From contig NC_087074.1 in NCBI RefSeq assembly GCF_026151205.1, positions 15,792,962-15,856,961 on the forward strand: a stretch of DNA of 64,000 bases. Reading direction: 5' to 3'. The notes under the pieces were generated by a model. It saw only the letters and a list, made by a program, of their open reading frames with translations, was not told the origin of the DNA and ran no database searches. The position numbers and the translations under genes were made by a program. The first letter of the stretch is position 1; each line of letters starts with the position of its first letter. Below, piece by piece: positions 54,799 through 64,000 of the stretch. The stretch comes from Bolinopsis microptera. Taxonomy: Eukaryota > Ctenophora > Tentaculata > Lobata > Bolinopsidae.

Positions 54799-55450
54799 AA
54801 GGAACATTCTGGAAGTTCAAAACAATTAATCTTAACTCTCAGGCTACACCATCAGAACGAATACGTCATATTGCACGGACTAGGTGTAAATTACAAGATC
54901 TCAACTGAAAATTGAACAAAGGGACCACAGAACCGGAAAAAGAATCTGGACAGCATCTGACTCCGACATATCTTAAACAGAAATAAGCCTGAGGTCCTCA
55001 GGTAAGTAAAATCTGGTTCGTCATAGTGCGGCCTATGCTAAAGATGGAACAAACCAAAAGAATGAACTGAGCAGGACAATCATAGACCTGATGTATCATT
55101 GATTAAGTTTGCATGATTGCAAGTATAAAACTGTGGAGACACGAATATACACGGCGCAAGGAATTTTACATATTTAATAGTCAGACTACTGGTTATTCAT
55201 TAAAGGTTACCAACTTATATCTTAATTATCATTACCTTAGCATTATTATCATAACCTTCTAGCATCATTATCAATCCATGGTTTTACTTTTGATAGTTTC
55301 GTGTAACGCTTCCTGTGTATAATGTTTATAACCAATAATCGCATATCTCACAATTAAATTACGAAATCCTTCATCACCCCTAAATCTAACACATTGTAAG
55401 TATCAAATATTTGTACAAAATATACAGCCAGTTTCTCAAACTCCCAAAAC
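54799..55450. other. Convergent 3' region of two genes
   Basis: Between the stop codons of the NERD-like gene (+) and acylphosphatase (-). AT-rich; no other feature recognised. Confidence 0.5.
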
Positions 55451-58400
55451 TCATTTCCTCTTCCTACGGATAGCGAACTCTCCGAACTCCATTTTCTCAA
55501 CACTACGATCGTTAGAAAAGCTGCAAGAGTCAATACGGCTCTGAGGACTACCAGTCTTGTTCAGCCAACTCTTCATGGTGTCAATAGCAGGGGACAGACC
55601 TTGTGCTACTCCTGGAATCAGGAAGATGGTTAAATTTGTTATAACACGGTTACATATGAGTAAGCTAGATTGGAAACGGTATATCTAACATCTTGATAAT
55701 TGTTAGATCATCGATGGAAACAGGCTAAATCGAAAAACCATATGACCCAGGCAGTTTGTGAGGGCTGGCTCGCAGTTTAAGAACCATCTCCATTTTCTCC
55801 AAGAAATTTCCACTCGTATCGGCCCCTCTCGGATGTATGTGTTGCAGCCTTGTTTGTTGTTCATTGAATTGCACAATTTATTTACATAACAATACGTCAC
55901 TGACGTATTGTTAGTATTTAGTATTTCTCGTGGACAATTTAACCGTGCCAAACATATTTCTAGGGACCACCGGTGGGAGATGAATAATTGAAAATCCAAC
56001 AGGATCTTGTTCTCTTCATTGTGCTGATTCCGGGAAGCATTCGTTTTACGCTCTAATCCTATTAAAAATCGAGATATCGGTCATTGAAAAATGAGTAATT
56101 ATAGGCCTGTCAATGATTGCAGCCCAATTAAGAGCTGATCAGTTGCAGCTACTTATGCCATATAAGGGATAACTGAAGTCACGTGACCGCCAATCCTATC
56201 ACGTGACCTTGATTAGTAAATCCTTGGTCACGTGATCACATTCGTAACGTGTCGAATGCTGACTAGGATATTTCGTGACGTCACCAGAGCTCAAGCTTCC
56301 TGACCAGGCCTTATATGGAATAATATAGTGTATCACGTGTAATTGGATCCAATTAAGATGAGCTGCGCAATTATCGCAGCATCTCGATCTGGTATCACCT
56401 TCTGAAACCCAGCAGGCAGCTGGGCCAGAGATTTTAAAATAGAAGGATTTTTTGTTAATGAAAATCGAAGCGAAAATCACGTAACCCTATGTTTCCGAGG
56501 ACGCCGAACACGATAAAACTGGTTATAATTATCATGCTCAAGGGCAAATTACTTTAAAATGCACTTGAATGTCATAGATGTTATTATAAGCTAAGCGCCT
56601 GAGCGGCTTATCGGGTGGCACTGCAGTCTATCTGCCGAATCTCAGTAATTGTAAACAACGACGCTACTAGTTCTCAGCTAATAATCGGGCTTATGAAGGA
56701 AAGATCTTAAGTTCAGAAGACTATTAACGAATACGGATTTCAACCAATATCGAAAAGCACTACCAAGGATTGTATCGGAACTTCTATAAGCGGTATTTCA
56801 AGTCTTCATAACGGTTTAAGGATGAACTAACGGTATTTCAGGATTGTGCTAGGGCTACTTACTGATAGGCTAGGTTGACGCTCCTGTTATGAGAATGGTC
56901 CCCTTCCTATCCGTTGTACATTACTCATTACCTTCTGCCTCAAATTTAAAGTTAACCTTACCTTTAACCTTAACCTTTTACCTATTAATACCATAATATG
57001 TAGTTAATATTACCTTGTATCTTACAATTTGAGTTACCATTAACTTGTGCCTTACATTTAGAGTTAACGTTACATTATACCTTTCATCTAGAGTTATAAC
57101 GTTACATTATACCTTTCATCTAGAGTTAACGTTACACTATACCTTTCATCTATAGTTAACGTTACATTATACCGTACATCTAGAGTTAACGTTACATTAC
57201 ACCGTACATAACATTATACATTCATGTTATTTTCTTACCTTTCTTTTGACGTATTACCAAGAAATCACTGGACCTCGTTAGTCGATAAGGATCCAGTTAG
57301 TGACGAGCTATGAAGTAATCATTCGACCTCATTAATACTGATCCTGTCAGTTACGAACTATGAAGTTATTATTCGACCTCGTTAATGCTGATTCTGTCAG
57401 CGAAGAGTTGTGAAGAAATCAATGAATACCTCGTTAATATACTCGTTCAACAAATATACTCATCTGGTAACCAAATCCCTTATGGCATTCTTCTGAGGAT
57501 ATGAAGATCCGAAAACCAAGTCTACCCATATCAGAACCTACTGACTTCATTAAAGCTTTAGAGAATAATCGAGAATAGTTATTTAGTTCCAGGATCTGAC
57601 GAAAGTTCCATGTCGAATCAAAAGAAACAACTAACACCCACCAGTAGCATTGCAAGCGTATACGAGTTGCAAATAGTAGGCCACAACCGCTCCTGAAAGT
57701 CCCTGTCTCTACGTCCTAAACCGACGGGATTGCAATAGAGGCGGTGCATTGGTAACAGAGCTTCAAGACTCCAGGAAGCTTATTCAATTTAATCTGTATG
57801 ATTATTGATTAATATGAATATACACTTTGGGAGTCCCTCTCCAGCAGCAGGAGTTGGAGAGGTGGGGACGCGTCGAGAAAGCCGCCGTTCAGGCAGGCTT
57901 ACAGTCAACACCAACCAATAAAAAGAAGAAGAACTCTGGATACAATATAAGGTATAATGTAATGTTACAGTTAACTCTGAAGTAATGTATACGATAATCT
58001 TAACTTTACATGTGGGGTGGAAGGTAATGTTAACTCACGAATCACGATGTGAGGTATAATGTAACGTTAACGGTATAATGTAACGTTAACTCTAGATGTA
58101 CGGTATAATGTAATGTTAACTCTAGATGTAATGTATAATGTAACGTTAACTCCATATATAAGGTATAATGTACATTAACTCTAATTGTAAGGCACAAGTA
58201 AATGGTAACTCAAATTATAAGATACAAGGTAATATTAACTACATATGCTAAGTAAAAGGTAAGGTTAACTCTAATTGTAAGATACAAGGTAATATTAACT
58301 ACATATGATAGGTAAAAGGTAAGGTTAACTTTAAATTTGAGCCAGAAGGTAATGAGTATAGTGTACAACGGATAGGAAGGGGACCATTCTCATAACAGGA

Positions 58401-61400
58401 GCGTCAACCTATCCGTAAGTAGCCCTAGCACAATCCTAAAATACCGTTAGTTCATCCTTAAACCGTTATGAAGACTTGAAATACCGCTTATAGAAGTTCC
58501 GATACAATCCTTGGTAGTCCTTTTCGATATTGGTTGAAATCCGTATTTATTAATAGTCTTCTGAACTTAAGATCTTTCCTTCATAAGCCCGATTATTAGC
58601 TGAGAACTAGTAGCGTCGTTGTTTACAATTACTGAGATTCGGCAGATAGACTGCAGTGCCACCCGATAAGCCGCTCAGGCGCTTAGCTTATAATAACATC
58701 TATGACATTCAAGTGCATTTTAAAGTAATTTGCCCTTGAGCATGATAATTATAACCAGTTTTATCGTGTTCGGCGTCCTCGGAAACATAGGGTTACGTGA
58801 TTTTCGCTTCGATTTTCATTAACAAAAAATCCTTCTATTTTAAAATCTCTGGCCCAGCTGCCTGCTGGGTTTCAGAAGGTGATACCAGATCGAGATGCTG
58901 CGATAATTGCGCAGCTCATCTTAATTGGATCCAATTACACGTAATACACTATATTATTCCATATAAGGCCTGGTCAGGAAGCTTGAGCTCTGTTGACGTC
59001 ACGAGATATCCTAGTCAGCATTCGACACGTTACGAATGTGATCACGTGACCAAGGATTTACGAATCAAGGTCACGTGATAGGATTGGCGGTCACGTGACT
59101 TCAGTCATCCCTTATATGGCACAAGTAGCTGCAACTGAATCAGTGGCGTAACGTTGCCTGTTGGCGCCCCCCTGCCGAAAAATGCGCCCCCCTGTTGGCG
59201 CCCCTCCCCTTTTGGTGTCCCTCCCTAAAATTTAACAAATTGTGATTTTAGAGAATACGCCGGTAAAATCTCTAAAAAAGTGTGTATCTAGAGCAAAACG
59301 CGCAGTTTTGCTAGTACTTTAGTTAAGTTTTCGAAATTGACAGGCCTATAATTACTCATTTTTCAATGACCGATTATATCTCGATTTTTAATAGGATTAG
59401 AGCGTAAAACGAATGCTTCCCGGAATCAGCACAATGAAGAGAACAAGATCCTGTTGGATTCTCAATTATTCATCTCCCACCGGTATAAGCTAGTATATAT
59501 TATAGTCCCTACAATACGTGCGCGCCATCATTATCTCAATTTTTATGACGCGCGTTCCAGCTCTCCGCCTTAGTAGACCTTTTTGGTCTAGTCCGAAAAT
59601 GTGCCAGTGTATGCAAAACAAATATTTATGCAAAAATTGACATGATTTATACCCTTTATAACTCATTCCCTAAATAAGGGGCACATTGGATAGCTGTAAT
59701 AACAACTGTCAATTACCAAAATAAAATGTCGAACGATCCAAATATTTGCAAATAAAACATGTACATTCCTTACCTCACCCTCCCTCCTACATACCAGTGG
59801 CGTAACAAAAGGCCCAGCTGATCTCACTATACATGAAAGGATAGAAGGGGAGGGGAGGGGGAGGTAACGTTATGACTGCTACATACCTATCACAGTTTTG
59901 TCTGGTTCATTTTTGCACCAACCGACCAACTTCAGCTTGTCTGCTTGCTCCTTTGTAAACTTTCTGAAGAATACCTGGAACGAGATCTTATTTTATTTTT
60001 TTTTTTTGGAAAACGAAATTAAATATATACAAAATAGTATTACAGGTTATATATTATGAAAATCATCATTGCAAAAATAAAACCCAGTCCATGGGACTGA
60101 AAAAATTAGTTGACTTTCGATTCGAAAGAGTTAAATTCTAAATCATCCATGTTAGATAATTCGTAAGTTTTGTTTGAGGTATTTCTTGATCCTCTAATAC
60201 ACAATAAAATTAATTTCCTAATTAAAAATGATAATTTACACCGATAAAAATTTATAATATCGTTGTAATTCTGCTTTTTCTTATAAGCAAGTTTGTTGCA
60301 AAGCAGTTTCTCAAATGTCCTGGCTTGAGGTCCCATGCCACCAGTTACTGAATAAATTAATGGAGCGAATGATCCGTGCTCTACATTAAGTATTCTCTCG
60401 TTGTAGCATCGTGATTTCTGTTTCTCGGCGTTCTCCATGGTCTTCTTTGTCGAATGTTGAAGGTAGGAATTAGAATTAGGATTAATTACCTTAACATCGA
60501 AAAAAGCCATTTGGCCCGGCCTATAGAAACCACGAGCTCTAATATCGGGTCTTGCCTGGTCACCCGTAAGTGTTGATGACCTCGTGAACTGCTCTCCTTC
60601 TAGTTCTTGAAGCTGAGGTTCAACTTCCACGTCCGAGCAAACACTCTTCAGCAAGCCAGCTAAAAAATCCCTAATCTCGTTGTGTCTGATAATGATGTAG
60701 CCACCAAGATGGCAATTTAGAGAATGGTTCACATCAAACGTTTTTCCACATGGACAGTGTGAAGGTAAACGATCCAGATCTAAGTTGTATCGCAATCTGA
60801 TAGAATCCCTAAATTCAGATTTATTTAGAACGAAACCATGTTTTCTTAGTGGTAGACATGAGAGCCAATTTGAGCTCCCTGGTTCGCTAATCTGCTCCAA
60901 AACCCTTGCAGTCTTCTTGTCAACCTTTTTAAGTATCTCCTCTTGTTGTTCTTTATATTCCAAAACACGCTGTTTTAACATATCTTGAAGCTCATCTCTC
61001 GATTCCGTGTCAGTTGTAGCAAGAGATTTTCCTTTCATGGAATTTACCAGTCCCCGGGTTACCAAAAGCGATGCAGCATGTTCTCTTTTCGCTAGATACT
61101 CCAACTGTGGCATTCCCATACCTCCGTTCTTTAATGGTAATGACATAAGCTCTCGGTGTATAGGAGATACTGGACAACCAAATATAGTTGGAATAAGCTC
61201 ATGAGTGATTATTTTGTCAAGAGGGCCCATATAAGAGCTGATATCTAGTGTCCTCATAAAATATGTAAATTTGTGGCGGACACCGTGCGTAAAACAAGCG
61301 TAGGCTGCCTGAGGCTGTGATTTGGCAAACTGTACTAACTTTTTTAGCATATCACTCCACTCAACTACAAGGTTGTTAATGTAGGTATCCTTGAATTCAG

Positions 61401-63355
61401 GCGTCCCCAGCACAGCTCCTAAATGCCTTTGACCATCTATTCTGATATCTATATTGCAATCGGAAAATATTTCCTGAGCTGTATGTAAATGTTCAGGATT
61501 TTTCAGGATTAAGCAAGATTTCTCCTGGTTCACGAAGTAGCCATACTTAAGTCCTTCTTCAATGATATCTTTCCACCATCCTAAAAGTGCGTGAAGAGTA
61601 CCCACTCCTGTGGCGTCATCTGCTAACCATACTTGTGCCACTTTTTCGTGATCTTCTAATTTCCGTAGTACTGGTAGAGTTGCAATGGCAAAAAGCGACA
61701 TTGCCAGGTTATCGCCCTGGGTTGTACCCTCCCGACTCGGGATTTCAGCTCCCCCAACAAATAGCCGGCATGGTTTCCGGTACATGTTGATTGCAATCAA
61801 GCTTAACTCCGGGCATAGTACTCTCACGTTGTGTAAGAGAGCTTGTCTGTTAACAGAATTAAAAGCATTACTGGCGTCAACTAAAATCACTGCTTCTGCA
61901 GATTCTGTTTCGAATTGCTCCCGCATGTAATGTACTGCCGCTTCCGATCCACTTTTTAGTCCTGTACAAACCTGCAGTGGTCCAGCAGCAACTTGGATCG
62001 CTGTTTTCAATTCCCAACTCAAACATTTTCCCACTATTCGTCTAAAAGTTTCCCCTATTCCTATTGGCCTCACCCCTGGGCACTTGTTAAGCGGGATGAG
62101 TCTACTGTTAACGTAGGAGTCCAACAGATCAGGATTATACGGTTTTGACGCGATCAACCTTGCAAACTTAGCAATCTCATCTCTCAGTTTCTTTCCCTCT
62201 TCTTTAAAATTCTTATGCGTCAAAATGAATCTAAAAAAATCAGCATCAGTTTGTGATGGTCCAGCAGAACCGTTAGTAAATTTTGCCGCCCTAAATACCA
62301 TTGTCTCGTCTATATTATAAAACAACGATTCTTCTATTTCTTCGATCGGTCCAAAAAGTAAACTATTCTCCACTATAGGCATTGGTTCTGGATGCTTCTT
62401 CAATAGCTGGTCCATAGTCTCTGTAGACATTTCTAGTATTCCTTTGTTATCGTTATCACACAACATGCGCACCGCAGAGCTGACTTTCCCTTCAAACATG
62501 AGGTTGGCAAATGTTCTCGCACAATCCTTTTCTTGCTTCCGAGAGCTCCTCGCTAGTTGTCGTTGTATAGTTCTTGCTTCCCTCATAAGTGCAGAAATAT
62601 TCCCCTGCCTCCATAATTCTAACCGTTTTTTCAACAGGACTTTATGTTCAGCTTTTTTACTTTTTGCGGATGGCTTTTGCAGAAGCAGAGCAGGAAGGAC
62701 AATAAATGTTTTGATTGATGAACACTGATAAACTGATCCTATATTAAAATGTTCAAGCCACGTAGATAATTCCTTTACAAATTCCCTCCCTATCTTACAT
62801 GTTGGGGGCTCAAAAATATTCTTTTTCCAGTGTACAATTTCCTCATAGCAACTGTCAATTTGTTCTTTAAACTCCGTACATTCTGCTGGTATGTCATCAT
62901 GCTCACTTTTTATTGGAGATGGTAAATACGGAGTCCGTTGATGTATTCGAATCGCTGTGTCTGAAACCTGGCACGATTCCAGCATTTCATTCAAAGGAGA
63001 GTACTGTCCAATGAATGAAAAAAAGCAACTCAAACACCCGTTATTATCAAAATATAATTATCAACAAAGATATTCCGTAAGATTTAACTTGTTTTCAGAT
63101 GGCACCACATGTTACAGCTATTAGTTATCACGACGAATATGATAAAGTAGAAATGTATTACCCCGCCTTACTACAGTAAAACCCCGATTTATCGCAAACC
63201 CCGATTTATCGCAAACCCCGATTTACCGCAAACCCCGATTTACCGCGGCTTTTTGCTGTCTCCCAAACTCCACGGTAAATCAGGGTTTTACTGCTGCTAC
63301 TTACCCCCTGTACTCTTCCAAATACTTTGAAGTCGATACTTCTGTAATTTGACAT
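55451..63355 (-). CDS. Acylphosphatase, 3 exons, 99 residues
   Basis: Coding exons (minus): 63305-63355, 59887-59974, 55451-55611; phases 0 and 1; 99 residues, the standard family length. The conserved phosphate-binding segment FGRVQGVFFRKFT contains the catalytic Arg. It is followed by LKLVGWCKNEPDKTVIG (catalytic Asn in KN), MKSWLNKTGSPQSRID and FSNDRSVEKMEFGEFAIRRK. The enzyme hydrolyses carboxyl-phosphate bonds of acylphosphates in the cytosol. Intron 1 (59975-63304) holds an intact LINE whose poly(A) ends about 20 bp before the exon 2 acceptor. Intron 2 (55612-59886) holds a 3.5-kb foldback element. Total span 7.9 kb for a 300-nt coding sequence. Confidence 0.95.
55969..59484. mobile_element. 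3.5-kb foldback element with ~1.3-kb arms
   Basis: Begins ACCGGTGGGAGATGAATAATTG and ends with its inverse. The left arm to ~57235 and right arm from ~57965 are near-identical inverted copies. ORFs 56199-56480 (-) and 58797-59078 (+) are the same 93 codons in mirror positions and not a gene. The arms contain several TCACGTGA motifs and tandem GAGTTAACGTTACATTATACC units. The right arm holds a ~190-bp insertion (59137-59335) starting near CAGTGGCGTAAC. Confidence 0.88.
57236..57700. other. Core of the foldback element, shared with 17835-18235
   Basis: Contains GACGTATTACCAAGAAATCACTG, CTGGACCTCGTTAGT and two to three copies of a ~45-bp GATCC(A/T)GT-GACGAGCTATGAAGTAATC repeat, followed by TATGAAGATCCGAAAACC. 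All have counterparts in the core of the 17091-18684 element, although the arms of the two elements are unrelated. Confidence 0.75.
59990..63040 (-). mobile_element. LINE with restriction-like endonuclease
   Basis: The 3' end is marked by a T run on the plus strand (59996-60007), i.e. a short poly(A) on the minus strand. It lies in the same orientation as the acylphosphatase gene, inside its first intron. The 5' end is near or beyond 63033; no target duplication could be identified. Confidence 0.75.
60106..63033 (-). CDS. Reverse transcriptase-endonuclease of an RLE-type LINE
   Basis: Intact 975-codon ORF. RT core: LIPLNKCPGVRPIGIGETFRRI (about 312-333), motif A ILVDASNAFNSVN (383-395), motif B GTTQGDNLAMSLF (436-448), motif C LADDATG (470-476). 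C-terminal zinc-knuckle-like CPCG-x5-NHSLNC (760-774), RHNEIRD (783-789), and a PD-(D/E)XK endonuclease signature RPDI (828-831) ... FFDVKV (844-849). This arrangement (RT then CCHC and restriction-like nuclease) is that of R2/NeSL/Utopia-like LINEs. No N-terminal zinc fingers are visible in this frame, so either the start is internal or they are absent. Antisense ORFs are shadows. Confidence 0.9.
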   Translation of the reverse strand: MSCFFSFIGQYSPLNEMLESCQVSDTAIRIHQRTPYLPSPIKSEHDDIPAECTEFKEQIDSCYEEIVHWKKNIFEPPTCKIGREFVKELSTWLEHFNIGSVYQCSSIKTFIVLPALLLQKPSAKSKKAEHKVLLKKRLELWRQGNISALMREARTIQRQLARSSRKQEKDCARTFANLMFEGKVSSAVRMLCDNDNKGILEMSTETMDQLLKKHPEPMPIVENSLLFGPIEEIEESLFYNIDETMVFRAAKFTNGSAGPSQTDADFFRFILTHKNFKEEGKKLRDEIAKFARLIASKPYNPDLLDSYVNSRLIPLNKCPGVRPIGIGETFRRIVGKCLSWELKTAIQVAAGPLQVCTGLKSGSEAAVHYMREQFETESAEAVILVDASNAFNSVNRQALLHNVRVLCPELSLIAINMYRKPCRLFVGGAEIPSREGTTQGDNLAMSLFAIATLPVLRKLEDHEKVAQVWLADDATGVGTLHALLGWWKDIIEEGLKYGYFVNQEKSCLILKNPEHLHTAQEIFSDCNIDIRIDGQRHLGAVLGTPEFKDTYINNLVVEWSDMLKKLVQFAKSQPQAAYACFTHGVRHKFTYFMRTLDISSYMGPLDKIITHELIPTIFGCPVSPIHRELMSLPLKNGGMGMPQLEYLAKREHAASLLVTRGLVNSMKGKSLATTDTESRDELQDMLKQRVLEYKEQQEEILKKVDKKTARVLEQISEPGSSNWLSCLPLRKHGFVLNKSEFRDSIRLRYNLDLDRLPSHCPCGKTFDVNHSLNCHLGGYIIIRHNEIRDFLAGLLKSVCSDVEVEPQLQELEGEQFTRSSTLTGDQARPDIRARGFYRPGQMAFFDVKVINPNSNSYLQHSTKKTMENAEKQKSRCYNERILNVEHGSFAPLIYSVTGGMGPQARTFEKLLCNKLAYKKKQNYNDIINFYRCKLSFLIRKLILLCIRGSRNTSNKTYELSNMDDLEFNSFESKVN
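63174..63293. mobile_element. 120-bp MITE with pogo/Tigger-like ends
   Basis: The left end CAGTAAAACCCCGATTTA, with the ACCCCGATTTA-CGC unit repeated four times, and the right end TAAATCAGGGTTTTACTG are inverted. Non-coding; too short to be autonomous. About 65 bp upstream of acylphosphatase exon 1 in the plus orientation. Confidence 0.65.
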
Positions 63356-64000
63356 GATCCTAAAAGTGTAAATTTATCAAGAATAACCGAGGACAGTGTC
63401 TACGGTATAAGACAAATTAATAAGTTGCTGTAAATTAGATGTCCTAGTGGCTAGTACTCAAAGACCAGTTAACAAAGAAGACAATATGTTTCATCACGAT
63501 ATTAAATCCAAGAAATTGTTAAATACAGGATAAATTTACACAAAAATCAAAGTCACTCACAAAAATCTGAAATAAAAAGATCTGTGCGGCAAATAAAACA
63601 CCAGTATATTGTGTCCTTCAAAGAGTGAAAACTGCCAGCAGTTTAACCAATAAATAGATAAACTTAAATTCTTTAGATATAGTAAAATCAAAAACTAAAT
63701 GAAGTTTCTACCAATAAAATGAATAACACTCTACTATATTCAGAATCAGACAATTACTGCTTTCAAATTACATACCAAGTTTTAAGATATATTGCTCAAT
63801 ATCTGAAGAAAGGTCAAAGGTTCCAAGGCTTCACTAAGACCAAGGATTGTTCACAGAAATCACAATTTTACTCTACATTTTCTAGAAATTTATAGTTTCA
63901 CTGAACTATAAGTAGCGGTTTCTCTAAGCGACCAAAGTGCTAGTGTCAAAGGAGCAATATTTGGAATAGAACTGCGCAGTATCACTGGCTAAAGAGATGT
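63356..64000. other. Upstream of acylphosphatase; no feature seen
   Basis: AT-rich; presumably contains the acylphosphatase promoter and 5' UTR. No gene or RNA recognised. Confidence 0.5.

Noticed and set aside
56199-59078. Identical 93-codon ORFs on opposite strands
   Set aside because: They are the same piece of the two arms of a foldback element, with no conserved domain.

Overview
The window is animal (metazoan) nuclear DNA: AT-rich, with short-intron genes joined by GT-AG splice sites and dense transposon debris. The genes seen (ribosomal protein eL6, a two-RRM hnRNP, acylphosphatase) are conserved animal genes. The FLYWCH/MULE transposase, RLE-type LINE and NERD-like protein would fit a cnidarian or another early-branching invertebrate, but the species cannot be fixed from the sequence.

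The most important content is about 12 kb on the minus strand (20.3-32.4 kb). The longest-looking 'gene desert' there is a very large non-coding small nucleolar RNA host gene. I resolve about 47 short exons (mostly 40-90 nt). Nearly every intron carries one snoRNA: 38 C/D candidates plus one decayed copy, and 5 H/ACA candidates. U14 (twice), U16, U25, U27, U80, a U32-like, a SNORD83-like, a SNORD54-like, a SNORD65-like RNA and the rRNA-processing RNA U17/snR30 are recognisable. In vertebrates these sit in many unrelated host genes. Box D starts 63-78 nt from the downstream 3' splice site in all C/D units. Local duplications of exon-snoRNA units are visible.

Layout. 0.1-1.3 kb (-): protein with two tandem GIY-YIG-like domains. 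1.3-7.6 kb: repeats and small inverted-repeat elements. 7.7-20.1 kb: a stack of nested insertions that can be ordered in time: an array of ~340-380 bp units is split by an 8.9 kb TIR element and by a 2.5 kb TIR element, each of which contains further elements. 20.3-32.4 kb (-): snoRNA host gene. 33.2-39.9 kb (-): two-RRM hnRNP (DAZAP1/hnRNP A type), all five coding exons in phase 0, with a 5.1 kb intron made of an 11-bp minisatellite broken by two TIR elements, one containing a truncated LINE. 40.2-41.9 kb (-): RPL6. 45.2-46.4 kb (+): broken FLYWCH-MULE transposase. 49.0-50.2 kb: 17-bp minisatellite directly upstream of a six-exon gene (50.3-54.8 kb, +) that I reconstruct as a 1118-residue disordered repeat protein ending in a NERD-like domain. 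55.5-63.4 kb (-): acylphosphatase (99 residues, three exons), with a 3.5 kb foldback element in one intron and an intact 975-codon RT-endonuclease LINE in the other.

Functionally, the minus-strand block 20-42 kb groups rRNA modification and processing RNAs, an RNA-binding protein and a ribosomal protein. The rest is dominated by transposable elements. rRNA target assignments are made from remembered rRNA sequence and were not aligned by software.
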